From: Bdellovibrionaceae bacterium UBA2316
GTDB taxonomy: Bacteria; Bdellovibrionota; Bdellovibrionia; Bdellovibrionales; Bdellovibrionaceae
Assembly (NCBI GenBank): GCA_002345205.1
Contig: DDVI01000055.1
Span: 42,630 to 83,821 of the forward strand
DNA length: 41,192 nucleotides
Direction: 5' to 3'
The position numbers and the translations under genes were made by a program. Below the pieces are notes generated by a model. That model made no database searches and was not told the origin of the DNA. It was given only the letters and a program-made list of their open reading frames with translations. Position 1 is the stretch's first letter. Each line of letters opens with the position of its first letter. Shown piece by piece: positions 7,435 to 16,903 of the stretch.

Positions 7435-10400
7435 ATGAAAAATACATTCGTTTTATTGACGGCGTTAGTATGTGTGATGGTAATTCAAGGTTGTACGCGA
7501 GCAACTAATTCTGACTCCTCTAAAATTCAAATTCAGCTTCCGAACGAGTCCTCGGTGTTGGTGCCAAAAGTAGCAATGAAGACCGGCGGACTATCTGACC
7601 CTACGACGTTAGACGAAATTAATTGTTACGGTGTCTTCGTGGGGGGGCCCGATGAAGAGCTTAAAGGAAAAACGTGTGCGCTTGGGACTTCAAATGAATC
7701 CTTTGATAACCACAGTGGCGGCGAGATGGTTTTCGGTGATTGGACCGCGGCGGTACCAGCTGGGCAAATCTTGTCGATGGAAGTTAAACCAGGGATTGAT
7801 CGCGTAATTTATTTGGTCGGTATGAAAACGATCGAGGGTGGCTGCGTCGATTTCCGAAATAATGGTATGCCGGATAAAGCCAAGATGAGTAGCGCATTTC
7901 TTTTAGGAATCGCGGGTCGATTAGAATTAAAAGCAGGTGCTGAAACATCTGTGAAAATTCCTATGAGTTTGAATAGTGGAAAAACGATCGTGGGTTGCCG
8001 TGGAGATGAGTTTCTTCGTGGTGGTGACGGCGATGGCGGTGGCAGCAATATGCCGTACTTACGATTTGAAGGAATTGGTTCTTACGATTCTATTTTGGAC
8101 GTGGATAAAGCAACGGTAAACGAATGTTATTCATTTCGACCGGCTTTGTATCAAGGGCAAGGTAACGCGTGGACGGATTCAGGCGGTAATGATATCCACA
8201 TTAATGTGGCCGGTTTAAATATGGGCCAGTTCTTTTCGGGAGCGGGTTGTACAGGTCCTATTACGGACTTAGTAATCCCCGCAGGTCAAAGTAAATCCAT
8301 TTCCCAATACTATTTTAGGTCAACAACTGCGGTCACGACAACGCTTGCGAATGTAGTGTTTTCTGGAAATTCCGAAGAAATCACCGGGGCTCAACACAAA
8401 TTTGATATCGGTCAAAAGAAAATAGTCATCACCGGTCCAAATCGAATTGTCCTATCTGAATGTTATCCCTACAAATTAATTAGCAGTCGATATGAGGGCG
8501 GCTTTTTAAATACCGATTCTAGTGGTGTTTCGGGAACCTTAAGTGATATGGCGAGCTTTAATTTCCGAACGGGAAGTGATTGCTCTTCGGGAACAAGTGC
8601 GAACATCGCGCCATACTCTAGCGAAACCACGGTGTATTTGAAACTTTTGTCGCCGGCTTCGTTTAATTTAGGTAGTTACCTCTCAATGGGAGGTGGTTAT
8701 ACCGTTCAGTCCTTTGCGATTGATGCCTCGGCTCGTGGTGATCATTACGATGCCTTGGTAGCGAAGTTGCGTAATGATGTATTTATTCGTGGTGAATGTA
8801 ACGATTTTAATATTCATTTGATTAATAGTGACGGCGGTGCTGTAAAGGCCCGTTTGCCAATTGATATCAAAATAAGAGCACCGCAGGGTGCGGGCGTATT
8901 TTACTCTGGACCTGGTTGCATTGGTGGGTCGACAGAATCCGTACAGATCGCTGCGGGCGATACCAGCGTCTCTGTTTCTTTTCGGGCGCACTTTATTCCG
9001 GTTGAAATGCTAACGGCGGGTAAACTGCCAATTTATATTGATAGCGGTTCGTTAAAACTAAATGGAGTAGCTTCGGGAGCTCTCAGCATCGTTTGGGTGG
9101 ATATCGCGACCTCGTTTAATAATCGTGTGATGATTAATCCGCCTGGTTTTTCTGGAGCCAACATTGTTGGCAGTCATGAATTTGTCGGGGCCGGAGTTTC
9201 TTTGGAAATTCCTCTGTATGGCGAGTACATTGGGCTACAGGATGTGCAATGTTCATCGACGCCAGGATATGGTTTTTCCACGTGTACAGAGGCAGAAGTA
9301 GATCGTTCATCTGTGCCTTATAAATATAGATGGACCGCCGCCAACGCGAGTGCCAATACCTCGAGGTATGTTCGCTTTGCGTATTCTAGTTACACGACTC
9401 AGGATGTTCCAATATCTGCGGCTCAAATGTATGGACCAAAATTCAAAGTCGTAAATTGTTCGGCCGTTGGGCCAACGGGAGCGAATTCTATTGCGTCAGT
9501 GGCGGCTCTTGGCGCGGCGGTTTTGTGTCTTCCGGCTGATGTGATCTACTCAAAAGTTAGTACCAACGGTTATTCTTTGAATAGTATCCGGCAGTCGATC
9601 ATTGGGCATTCAAGTGGAACGAGTGTGTTAAGCAGCGCTGGTTTTAGTGGAAACGTAATTGATATCGCAAGTACGAATATCGCAGAAGATCGCTATATCG
9701 CCAATATCGAAATTTCAAATTTAGATACGAGTTCGATAGGGATTAAATTGGATACGGTAACGGCGACGACAACGGCTAAATTCTATATTGATAACGTGAA
9801 GATGAATTCAGCGAACTCGTCAATTTTTGGTGTTCAAATAGTGAATGCGACGGACATTGATTTAAATTATGTGCTTCGAAATCTTAAAATCAATTTAACG
9901 GGCGGAGGCAGTTACGGAGCGGCTTTTGAGGCGGCAAGTCGCATCAGTCTTGAAGATTCTGAAATCAGTGTGTCGGGGACGAGTTCTTACGGAGTTAAGT
10001 TGTATAATGCATTGGGGTACGGCGGCGATACAGTTGAAATTAGTAATTCGGTCGTTAAGGTCGTCTATGGTATTGCTTTGGGTGTTTACAATACGTCTAC
10101 AAGCATCGGTAATAACAATGTGATTAGAAACTCTCGTTTCTTGCGTTCGGCACCAGGAAATGGCGCAAATGAAATTATTCGTATTGAAGGTAAGTTTTTA
10201 ACCAGTAAATTTGATGGTAATTTAGTTATGGCCGACACAAGTGCTGGGAATACAGCTCTTATGTATATTTATGAATCAGGAACGGTGACGACGTTTACGA
10301 TGATAGGGAACACATTTGTCCAATCCATGACATCTCCTGGAGTTGTGTTCGATGGAAACAATTCTGTAACTGAATTTTCTAAAAATTCATTTGCATACAC

Positions 10401-10635
10401 TGGTACGAGCGTAAACAATAGCTCGGGTGCCGTTCGAATTCTGACGGCGGCGTTTTCACCGACATCGAGTCTGAGTTCTTTAGGAGCGAATATTGCCTGT
10501 GGTGTTGGTCCTTACATATTTAATCCATTCCATGTTGTGGCCTCAGGAAGTTTGGGCGGGAGTGTGACCTTGGGATCGGTGCCAGTATATTCTACCAACG
10601 TCGTTCTGAATACGGGTCGTTGCCGCGGGCTTTAA
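7435..10635 (+). CDS. Large surface lipoprotein: three cysteine-paired repeats plus beta-helix
   Basis: A 1066-residue lipoprotein (start at ATG 7435; an upstream TTG at 7396 would spoil the signal peptide). Lipobox IQGC, Cys20. After an N-terminal region with its own cysteines come three repeats of exactly 112 residues. Each has an EC motif and a GxxC-type motif about 40 residues later: Cys231/272, 343/383 and 455/495. From about 700 on, the chain is a right-handed parallel beta-helix of N/S/G/V-rich rungs such as IDNVKMNS, VEISNSVVKV and NNVIRNSRF. The role is unknown; such proteins bind or cleave polysaccharide or act as adhesins, but no catalytic motif is evident. Its stop overlaps the stop of the opposite-strand symporter. 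Confidence 0.8.
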   Translation: MKNTFVLLTALVCVMVIQGCTRATNSDSSKIQIQLPNESSVLVPKVAMKTGGLSDPTTLDEINCYGVFVGGPDEELKGKTCALGTSNESFDNHSGGEMVFGDWTAAVPAGQILSMEVKPGIDRVIYLVGMKTIEGGCVDFRNNGMPDKAKMSSAFLLGIAGRLELKAGAETSVKIPMSLNSGKTIVGCRGDEFLRGGDGDGGGSNMPYLRFEGIGSYDSILDVDKATVNECYSFRPALYQGQGNAWTDSGGNDIHINVAGLNMGQFFSGAGCTGPITDLVIPAGQSKSISQYYFRSTTAVTTTLANVVFSGNSEEITGAQHKFDIGQKKIVITGPNRIVLSECYPYKLISSRYEGGFLNTDSSGVSGTLSDMASFNFRTGSDCSSGTSANIAPYSSETTVYLKLLSPASFNLGSYLSMGGGYTVQSFAIDASARGDHYDALVAKLRNDVFIRGECNDFNIHLINSDGGAVKARLPIDIKIRAPQGAGVFYSGPGCIGGSTESVQIAAGDTSVSVSFRAHFIPVEMLTAGKLPIYIDSGSLKLNGVASGALSIVWVDIATSFNNRVMINPPGFSGANIVGSHEFVGAGVSLEIPLYGEYIGLQDVQCSSTPGYGFSTCTEAEVDRSSVPYKYRWTAANASANTSRYVRFAYSSYTTQDVPISAAQMYGPKFKVVNCSAVGPTGANSIASVAALGAAVLCLPADVIYSKVSTNGYSLNSIRQSIIGHSSGTSVLSSAGFSGNVIDIASTNIAEDRYIANIEISNLDTSSIGIKLDTVTATTTAKFYIDNVKMNSANSSIFGVQIVNATDIDLNYVLRNLKINLTGGGSYGAAFEAASRISLEDSEISVSGTSSYGVKLYNALGYGGDTVEISNSVVKVVYGIALGVYNTSTSIGNNNVIRNSRFLRSAPGNGANEIIRIEGKFLTSKFDGNLVMADTSAGNTALMYIYESGTVTTFTMIGNTFVQSMTSPGVVFDGNNSVTEFSKNSFAYTGTSVNNSSGAVRILTAAFSPTSSLSSLGANIACGVGPYIFNPFHVVASGSLGGSVTLGSVPVYSTNVVLNTGRCRGL

Positions 10636-12008
10636 TTCGTTACAGCAGATACCCGATTGCGCTCGAAGAATCCGATCGTTGTGTAGGTAATCAAACATAG
10701 AATAATTGCCGCTAAAAATGGGGACTCGAGCTCGAGTCCTCGATCAGCAATGGGATGAGAAAATAATCCGACGATAAAAGTTGTAATCGCTGCCCAAGTT
10801 TGTCCAAAAGAAGTCCATAATCCAAATAGAGTGACGATGAGTAAACCGGATGTTCCTAGGTACGAAGCGCTTTCCACAAGTTGGTAAATGCCTTCTGAAA
10901 ACCAAGCAATTGTCAGTGCAATTCCAGACATAATTAAAACTCCTAAACGATTATAACGAAGTTTTATTTTTTCTGAAGGCACCTTTACCAGTGGAAGAAT
11001 TAGGTTGTGGGACAAGATTCCTCCCCCAGAAAGAAGGATGCTATCTACTGTAGATAAAATCGCGGCTACCAACGCACCGGTAACTAGATATTGTAGGGGA
11101 GTGCTTAAATATTTTTGTGAAAGTAAAGTTAAGAACTGTTCCTTATCCGCAACGTTAGGTAACACGGCCGGCCCCAGTAAACCGAGCAATACCGGAATGG
11201 AGCCAACCAAAATATAAAGGATACCTGAATAGTAGGCGGAACGTTGGGCGGTTTGGGGTGAACGTGCGGCTAATAATCTGGACACGGATTCCTGTGCGAT
11301 TAAGGAGCCTAGCACTGGCGCCGCCCATCGATCAACACGTTGCCAAATAGTTTCATTGCCGGTTACGAAACTCAGTCGCTCATTTGTTTGTTGGAAGAGC
11401 ACGTCAGTGCCCTCCATATAAAGAATTGTAAAAATCAGAATACTGAGACCCGCGATTAGAATGATTCCTTGAATAAAATCATTGTAAATGTCACCCAGTA
11501 AACCGCCGAGTGTGCTGTAGGAAACGACAAAAATGAAAGTAATTCCCAAGGTTAAATCCAGCGGAAGTTGAGTGCTGCTCGAAATAACTTGAGATAACGC
11601 TCTAAATTGAGCCGCGCCCCATAGCACCGACGACAGTAGAAGCAGCACTGAGGCCAGTTTTTCTGTATGTTCACCATATCTATTTCTAAAAAAATCACCT
11701 AACGTAGTGTAGTTCGCGTTCCATATTTTTTTTGCCACGAATAAACCTAAAAACAATAAGCAGAATGTGTAACCAAAAGGATCGGCGCGGCCTCCGGAGA
11801 TACCTTTTTCGTACACTTCTCCTGATGTTCCAATGCAGGTTTCAGCTCCAAACCATGTCGCAAAAAGGGAAAACATAAGTAAAAATGTAGGAACCTGTTG
11901 ACCGCCAAGCAGGTAGTCTTTTTCGCTTTTGATTTTTTTCGAAATTAAATAGACAACGAAAAACTGAGCACCTAGGTACAAAAGTAGAAATGTGAAAAAT
12001 ACGGTCAT
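10632..12008 (-). CDS. Sodium:solute symporter family transporter
   Basis: A 458-residue inner-membrane protein with about 12-13 hydrophobic segments and the SSS (SLC5-like) layout. An N-terminal helix is followed by SEKDYLLGGQQVP and FATWFGAETCIGTSGE, the usual GG-box and first core helix. Later come TLGGLLGDIYNDFIQG, another family signature, and AAILSTVDSILLSGGG, the Na2-site-like helix with the Ser/Thr-Asp pattern. The substrate cannot be deduced. It is transcribed away from the DedA gene at 12124 with a 115-base shared upstream region. Its stop overlaps the beta-helix lipoprotein stop by bases 10632-10635, so the two transcripts meet tail to tail without room for a terminator. No clear ribosome site precedes the ATG. 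Confidence 0.9.
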   Translation of the reverse strand: MTVFFTFLLLYLGAQFFVVYLISKKIKSEKDYLLGGQQVPTFLLMFSLFATWFGAETCIGTSGEVYEKGISGGRADPFGYTFCLLFLGLFVAKKIWNANYTTLGDFFRNRYGEHTEKLASVLLLLSSVLWGAAQFRALSQVISSSTQLPLDLTLGITFIFVVSYSTLGGLLGDIYNDFIQGIILIAGLSILIFTILYMEGTDVLFQQTNERLSFVTGNETIWQRVDRWAAPVLGSLIAQESVSRLLAARSPQTAQRSAYYSGILYILVGSIPVLLGLLGPAVLPNVADKEQFLTLLSQKYLSTPLQYLVTGALVAAILSTVDSILLSGGGILSHNLILPLVKVPSEKIKLRYNRLGVLIMSGIALTIAWFSEGIYQLVESASYLGTSGLLIVTLFGLWTSFGQTWAAITTFIVGLFSHPIADRGLELESPFLAAIILCLITYTTIGFFERNRVSAVTN

Positions 12009-12123
12009 GGCGATAGTATATGAATCAGGATTAGGTGTTGCTAGTTTTTCCGTGTCGCGAAAACAAAAAAGAGCATAAATAACCCTTGGCTAATGTTTTT
12101 AGTTATTAGATGATGTTTCGCAT

Positions 12124-12771
12124 ATGATGCATTTACTAGATATAATACTACACCTTGATGTGCACGTGGCAGAATGGATTCAAATGTTCGGCCCGTGGAT
12201 TTACGTTTTAATGTTCCTCGTAATTTTTGCTGAAACGGGATTGGTCGTGACGCCGTTCTTACCGGGCGATTCCTTGTTGTTTGCGCTGGGGGCATTTACA
12301 GTAATTGATGGTGGTCTTGATTTGTGGACTTTGTTAATCTCTTTAAGTATCGCGGGAATTTTAGGTGACACGGTTAACTATCATATTGGAAAATACTTGG
12401 GTCACAAAGTGTTTGAACGCGAGTCGCGGTTTTTCAAACGTGAGTATTTAGTCCAAACGCAGATGTTTTATGAAAAATGGGGGGCATTTGCGATCGTTGC
12501 GGCTCGATTTGCGCCGATCGTTCGAACATTTGCTCCATTCGTGGCGGGTGTCGGTAAAATGAACTATCGTAAGTTTTTTACGTACAACGTAGTCGGAGGA
12601 TTGGTTTGGGTGTTTACGTTTATTTTAGCGGGTCATTTCTTTGGAAATATGCCGGCGGTAAAACGTAATTTCCATATAGTAATCTTTGGCGTGATTGGTG
12701 TGTCGTTGATCCCGATTATCTGGCCGTGGATCGCCAGCAAAATGAATAAAAAACCATCAGTTTCAAACTGA
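12124..12771 (+). CDS. dedA: DedA-family membrane protein
   Basis: A 215-residue inner-membrane protein. Family hallmarks are FAETGLVVTPFLPGDSLL, GDTVNYHIGKYLG and AARFAPIVRTFAPFVAGVGKM, which include the acidic and arginine residues needed by DedA proteins; four to five hydrophobic helices are visible. DedA proteins act in lipid (polyprenyl-phosphate and phospholipid) translocation across the membrane and in proton-motive-force maintenance, as known for the family. ATG codons occur at 12124 and 12127, and either could start translation. The bacterioferritin-like gene follows after 17 bases with a strong ribosome site, suggesting one transcript ended by the hairpin at 13232-13316. Confidence 0.92.
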   Translation: MMHLLDIILHLDVHVAEWIQMFGPWIYVLMFLVIFAETGLVVTPFLPGDSLLFALGAFTVIDGGLDLWTLLISLSIAGILGDTVNYHIGKYLGHKVFERESRFFKREYLVQTQMFYEKWGAFAIVAARFAPIVRTFAPFVAGVGKMNYRKFFTYNVVGGLVWVFTFILAGHFFGNMPAVKRNFHIVIFGVIGVSLIPIIWPWIASKMNKKPSVSN

Positions 12772-12788
12772 ACAAGAAGGAGTGAGTG

Positions 12789-13232
12789 ATGCTAAAAGAT
12801 AAAAAGTTAGTAAATGATACTATCGACATCCTAAATAAAATTTTAGAATGTGAATTAGCTGGCGTGGTACGCTATACGCATTATTCGTTAATGGTTTTTG
12901 GTCACAACCGTATTCCCATAGTTAAATGGTTACGCGACCAGGCGGCTGAATCGTTAGCTCACGCCAGTGAAGCGGGCGAACACATCACAACGCTAGGTGG
13001 TCACCCGTCACTAAAAATCGGTAAATTAATCGAAACCGAAAAACACTCATTAAACGACATTTTAAAAGAAAGCCTAGATCACGAGGAATCGCAGTTAAAC
13101 AACCTCTACACATTATTAAAACTAGTAGAAGGCAAATCCGTATTCCTAGAAGAGTACGCACGTGAAATGATCACAGAAGAAGAAGCCCACGTAGCCGAAG
13201 TAAACAAAATGCTAAAAGTCCAACCAAAATAA
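12789..13232 (+). CDS. Bacterioferritin-like ferritin-superfamily protein
   Basis: A 147-residue four-helix protein. ATG 12789 is chosen over the in-frame GTG at 12786 because AAGGAG ends 6 bases before it. Diiron-type residues occur in the right helices: an ECE near residue 20, AESLAHASEAGEHI in helix 2, and EEEAHVAEV in helix 4 (ExxH). The segment ITTLGGHPSLKIG matches the loop between helices 2 and 3 in bacterioferritin-like proteins. Iron storage or oxidative-stress protection in the cytoplasm is the expected role. The helix-2 motif reads E-x-x-x-H rather than E-x-x-H, so the centre may differ from classical Bfr. Downstream of dedA, probably cotranscribed. Confidence 0.85.
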   Translation: MLKDKKLVNDTIDILNKILECELAGVVRYTHYSLMVFGHNRIPIVKWLRDQAAESLAHASEAGEHITTLGGHPSLKIGKLIETEKHSLNDILKESLDHEESQLNNLYTLLKLVEGKSVFLEEYAREMITEEEAHVAEVNKMLKVQPK

Positions 13233-13316
13233 AAAAAGGTACCTCCTACATTTCTGCCACGCACCCGGCCATTAACTAACCCGTCGCGTGACATAAATGT
13301 AGGAGGTACCTTTTTT
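13232..13316. terminator. Long bidirectional hairpin: 22-bp perfect arms, 41-nt loop
   Basis: Arms 13232-13253 and 13295-13316 are exact reverse complements (AAAAAAGGTACC... / ...GGTACCTTTTTT). Each arm ends with an A/T run that supplies a U-tract on either strand. The hairpin overlaps the stop codons of both flanking convergent genes (bacterioferritin-like and PhoD-like). The loop holds a weaker inner pairing, CACGC with GCGTG. Because the arms contain AGGAGG and its complement, transcripts carry a perfect Shine-Dalgarno-like sequence locked in the stem. Confidence 0.85.
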
Positions 13317-14703
13317 AGTTGGAGGCTCCGTAGAAGCGATTGCATTCGTGTTTTGGGGTGTTTGCATCTATGTTTTTGACGCCGTAGTCGCCGACGAATT
13401 TGATGGGTGCTAGGCCTTTGTGACGATAAAAAACGGCATCTAATTTTTGAAACAGGGACTTCATTGCAAGTACCGCAAAGTTTCGTCCACCAACGAAGGC
13501 TAATTGCCCAGGGTCATTGGACTTGCCGGATTTAAATGGCGGCGTAATACGAGGCGAGGTGCTATGCATATGACTGGATACCACTACGTATGTTTTGTAA
13601 CCGAAAACATGTTCTGGAATTTCACGAATTTCTGAATAGTGAACATCACCCGTTAAGAACACGGCCTTTGTTCCATGAGTGCGAAAAATATTTCTAAAGG
13701 CTTGCCATTCTGATGGCGCATCTCGCTGAAGTGACTCTTGATCGGGAGTGATATTTATAATTGACATGCCACTAGCGATTACGACTTCTTTTTGATTCTT
13801 TACTTGCGCTTCAATCCAGTTGATTTGGTCCATTCCTAAAAGAACTTTGCCGCCAACATTGTAGAATGACCGATTATCTAGCATCAACACTTTCTTTCCG
13901 TAGATAGAAAAACTATAAGACACGCCGGGACCACGGCTAATAACTTCATCAGCCGAAGGAACCGGATAGTAGGCGCGGAACAAATCTAACATTTTTTTCT
14001 TAAATGGATTTGAAAAATCAGCGGCATCGTAACCGTAGTCGTGGTCATCCCAAACAGTATACATCGGGATCATTTTAGCTTGGCGATAGATGCGTTCTTT
14101 TTTCCAAGATTCAATATAGCGTTTTTCTATATAGTTAAAGCTTGGGTGGTAAAAATGAAATTTTTTAATCGCCCATTTAAGAACCGCTTGAGCGGCATTG
14201 TCACCGTATACTAAATCGCCCAAGAAAAAGATTGCGTTTGGTTTCTGGTCCATCAGACGATCCCACATAGATCGCTGTTTATCATCAGGGCTTAGCATGC
14301 CTATGCGCGAACACGAACACACGGCAATTTTTGGATCCTCTTGAAGTTGATTTAATGATGTAAATTCCCGCGAGTCGATAACTTTGCCGTATTTGTTTTT
14401 TATGATTAGCTCATAATCGATACCTGGTTTTAGGCCGCTGACTTCCAATGTGTCGACTTCATGCCCTTGACCTACGGAATTGGTTTTAACTTTAACAACG
14501 GCGTCTTTGTTGGAAATTTCGTACGTCAACTCTTCACCTGGGTTACGTAGTGCCGTGATGAATGACGTGCTTTCATTTGTATAGCCTTGTAAAACGGGAA
14601 CGAAACCTGTAAATCGGGACATGGTCCCGGCGGCAAAGGTCAGGCTTGAGGACAGAACTAGAATCAACGTCAGAATAGTCGGGTAAAAACCTATGCGCTT
14701 CAA
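13315..14703 (-). CDS. PhoD-like secreted phosphatase/phosphodiesterase
   Basis: A 462-residue exported enzyme. It starts at TTG 14703 with GGAGG 4 bases upstream; no good ATG gives a signal peptide, and residues 1-24 form one ending TFA. Residues about 30-120 form a Fn3-like N-terminal domain, as in PhoD relatives (VSGLKPGIDYELIIKN). The calcineurin-like core has metal-site motifs: CSCSR, FFLGDLVYGD, VWDDHDYG and FLTGDVHYSE. PhoD enzymes cleave phosphomonoesters or phosphodiesters using Fe/Ca, often to obtain phosphate. Unlike classical PhoD no twin-arginine motif is visible; the signal looks Sec-type. The exact substrate is unknown. It ends inside the hairpin shared with the ferritin-like gene. 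Confidence 0.9.
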   Translation of the reverse strand: MKRIGFYPTILTLILVLSSSLTFAAGTMSRFTGFVPVLQGYTNESTSFITALRNPGEELTYEISNKDAVVKVKTNSVGQGHEVDTLEVSGLKPGIDYELIIKNKYGKVIDSREFTSLNQLQEDPKIAVCSCSRIGMLSPDDKQRSMWDRLMDQKPNAIFFLGDLVYGDNAAQAVLKWAIKKFHFYHPSFNYIEKRYIESWKKERIYRQAKMIPMYTVWDDHDYGYDAADFSNPFKKKMLDLFRAYYPVPSADEVISRGPGVSYSFSIYGKKVLMLDNRSFYNVGGKVLLGMDQINWIEAQVKNQKEVVIASGMSIINITPDQESLQRDAPSEWQAFRNIFRTHGTKAVFLTGDVHYSEIREIPEHVFGYKTYVVVSSHMHSTSPRITPPFKSGKSNDPGQLAFVGGRNFAVLAMKSLFQKLDAVFYRHKGLAPIKFVGDYGVKNIDANTPKHECNRFYGASN

Positions 14704-14892
14704 GCGGCCTCCGTAATACCTTTAGACAGTGCCCTTAATTGGGCAAAAAAAGACGAACGAACACGAGTCGTTTCGCCAATTGAAGTAAAATCCTTATAAC
14801 CTGCAAATAATGCGGTTTAAGACTTTACTCCCAGTCTGTTAGTTTCACGTCCTAATTTAGCAATAGTTATGCACAAAAATGCGCGAGACCTA

Positions 14893-14919
14893 ATTCCCTT
14901 AGAGCAAGGCTAAGGGAAT
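14893..14919. terminator. Hairpin after the secreted-protein gene (10-bp perfect stem)
   Basis: Arms 14893-14902 (ATTCCCTTAG) and 14910-14919 pair perfectly around 7 bases, five bases beyond the stop of the minus-strand gene ending at 14925. A TTTTT run lies on the plus-strand side only, so for the minus-strand transcript the stem lacks a proper U-tract. The rest of 14704-14892 is AT-rich with no gene and holds the upstream region of the PhoD-like gene. Confidence 0.55.
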
Positions 14920-14924
14920 AGTTT

Positions 14925-16769
14925 TTAGTTGTTAAAATTAAAATCGTCAGAATTGTTTGAACCGTTGACGTCCTTTGGAACTACGCCAGGAAGACCCATT
15001 TCGGCGATCATGGCTTGGCTGGCATCCCATTCGTCACGTTTTGGATTCAAAAATCGAACCGGTTTGCCACCAAATACATTTCGAATTAATTGACCATGAA
15101 CACGAAGTTGAGCCTTTTCGGCTTCCGTCATGCTATCAAATAGTTGGCGCATACGAACCAGTAACATGCTTGGATCACGTTTTTCATATTGATCATTAAA
15201 ACCTGACAAATCATCATACTGTTTTTTCATGAAACCCAGCGCAAGGTTCATTGTCCAAACTGATAAATCTGCTTCTGGCGAGCGAACGGCTTTGCGAAGT
15301 AATTCTTCATACGTGGCTTTAGCTTTTAAGCTAATCGAAGTGTTATGAATATGGGCCATGATCGCGATGTCTTGATCTGGTTTGGTGATCTCAGAGATCC
15401 ACGCTAAACGCCGAACAACGTGTGCATGTTTCATGCGTGTTAAACCATTTACACGGATAGTTGCCTTATTATTAAATGACGTGATTTGGTTTTGGTTAGG
15501 AATATCTACATTCACATCATCAGCAACCATGCCGCGGTTGGCGATGTTCGTGATCACAACATTGAATGTGTCACCGTAAGTGACTTCGGATTTTCCGTCT
15601 TCGCTTACGATCTGAGCTTGAATTTCAGTGATCGCGGGAGTTGTGCGAACTCGGTTTTCGATAGCGCTAAAGTTAGAGCGGTAGAAGGCCTGGTAGTTTT
15701 GATTAAATGAAACGATCGACGCATCCGTGAATGTTTCATGGTAACCTTTATAGTAACCACGATCACGAGCGTATTGTGCCGCTTCTTGTAGATACAAAGT
15801 TTCCCCTAAATTTAGGGCACCTTGATGTGATGATGTTACCTTGCGATCCCATTGTCGATCTAGAGACCCGCTGGTTCCATTGTCGATATTGCGATTGAAG
15901 TCATTTTTGAATAGCTCAGCGTTTTGACTGGCTTGTTCGAATAGCGATGCATTTGTGATTTCTTTATAGAAATTGCGGCCGTCAGTCGCTGCGCTAGAGC
16001 TTGTGCGTAGATCATTGTCTAACCAGGTGCGAAAGGCTTGAGGTGCATCTAAATCGCTCGGTAGGCGTGTTGAATGGTTGCGGTATATAGCTGATAAATT
16101 AAATACGCCATTCATGTATTCACGTGGCGGCTCGTCTCTTAAAAGGCGACGGATTTGAGATACTTTTGATGACTCGTTATCACTCCAGCGTGATTCAATA
16201 CTGCGTGGTGAAGACACATTTGAAGACGAACCGTGAAATACCGCCATTGTCGGAACTTGGGTAAACTGAATATTCGCGCCTGAATCTAACACTCGATCGA
16301 TTGCGGCGTTGATTTGGGCGCTAGCTACGTTGTAAGAGGCTGAATTCGCGGATTGGCGACCGGCAGAGGCGCCTTCTGATTTACCGTCTGATCGACCCGT
16401 AACGACCGCATTTTGGTAGTCAGGTGAATTTTGCACAACGGATTCGACTTCGTAATTACCGATTCGGCTAACTGCCCGTAACATACCTTCGCGAATATTG
16501 TAGCGAACTTGATAGACTTCCCCCACTGTATTTAAAACATCGCGAACATAATCATTGGTCGCGCGGCGAACAACGGAGTCTAGACGATTGCGATCTAAGG
16601 TTTGTTTCGGCGGTGGAGTCGGTGTAACCGGAGTTGGTGTTACTGGCGTTGGAGTCGGTCGAACAGGGCCGGGCGGGTTGTTGGGATCCAGCGGTTTTAC
16701 AACTGCTTGAGACCAAAGCGACTGGCTTAAAAGTGTAACGGCTAACAAAGATGTCATAGTGCGATTCAT
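14925..16769 (-). CDS. Unknown secreted protein with Pro/Thr tract
   Basis: I do not recognise the family. The 614-residue product has a signal peptide (about residues 1-22) and a Pro/Thr linker made of PTPVTPTPVTPTP-type repeats (about 33-54). A long charged, mostly helical region follows. Residues about 130-160 are small-residue rich (GRSDGKSEGASAGRQSANSAS), resembling glycine-zipper-like packing. A beta-rich domain near 390-470 contains YGDTFNVVITNIANRG, which looks like a CARDB/Ig-type fold. The C-terminus is Asn/Asp-rich (NGSNNSDDFNFNN). GAGGGGAACC precedes the ATG as ribosome site. It stands alone, flanked by gaps of over 100 bases, and may be lineage-specific. Confidence 0.75.
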   Translation of the reverse strand: MNRTMTSLLAVTLLSQSLWSQAVVKPLDPNNPPGPVRPTPTPVTPTPVTPTPPPKQTLDRNRLDSVVRRATNDYVRDVLNTVGEVYQVRYNIREGMLRAVSRIGNYEVESVVQNSPDYQNAVVTGRSDGKSEGASAGRQSANSASYNVASAQINAAIDRVLDSGANIQFTQVPTMAVFHGSSSNVSSPRSIESRWSDNESSKVSQIRRLLRDEPPREYMNGVFNLSAIYRNHSTRLPSDLDAPQAFRTWLDNDLRTSSSAATDGRNFYKEITNASLFEQASQNAELFKNDFNRNIDNGTSGSLDRQWDRKVTSSHQGALNLGETLYLQEAAQYARDRGYYKGYHETFTDASIVSFNQNYQAFYRSNFSAIENRVRTTPAITEIQAQIVSEDGKSEVTYGDTFNVVITNIANRGMVADDVNVDIPNQNQITSFNNKATIRVNGLTRMKHAHVVRRLAWISEITKPDQDIAIMAHIHNTSISLKAKATYEELLRKAVRSPEADLSVWTMNLALGFMKKQYDDLSGFNDQYEKRDPSMLLVRMRQLFDSMTEAEKAQLRVHGQLIRNVFGGKPVRFLNPKRDEWDASQAMIAEMGLPGVVPKDVNGSNNSDDFNFNN

Positions 16770-16903
16770 GGTTCCCCTCGTAACAATGGTTTTGAAAATG
16801 ATGACTTATTGGCACCGATTTCGGCTCAAAAATTCAACAGATTCAAAAAAATGCAAAACCAAAACCAACTTAATTGGGATCACTTTGACTAGTTTTAAAA
16901 ATT

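Noticed and set aside
14704..14892. Possible small RNA or tRNA in the gap before PhoD-like gene
   Set aside because: No cloverleaf, no clear promoter-terminator pair; only a short GCCC/GGGC hairpin near 14731.
16609..16672. Short tandem repeat as possible CRISPR or regulatory array
   Set aside because: It encodes the PTPV linker in frame, with imperfect units of about 12-24 bases and no spacers.
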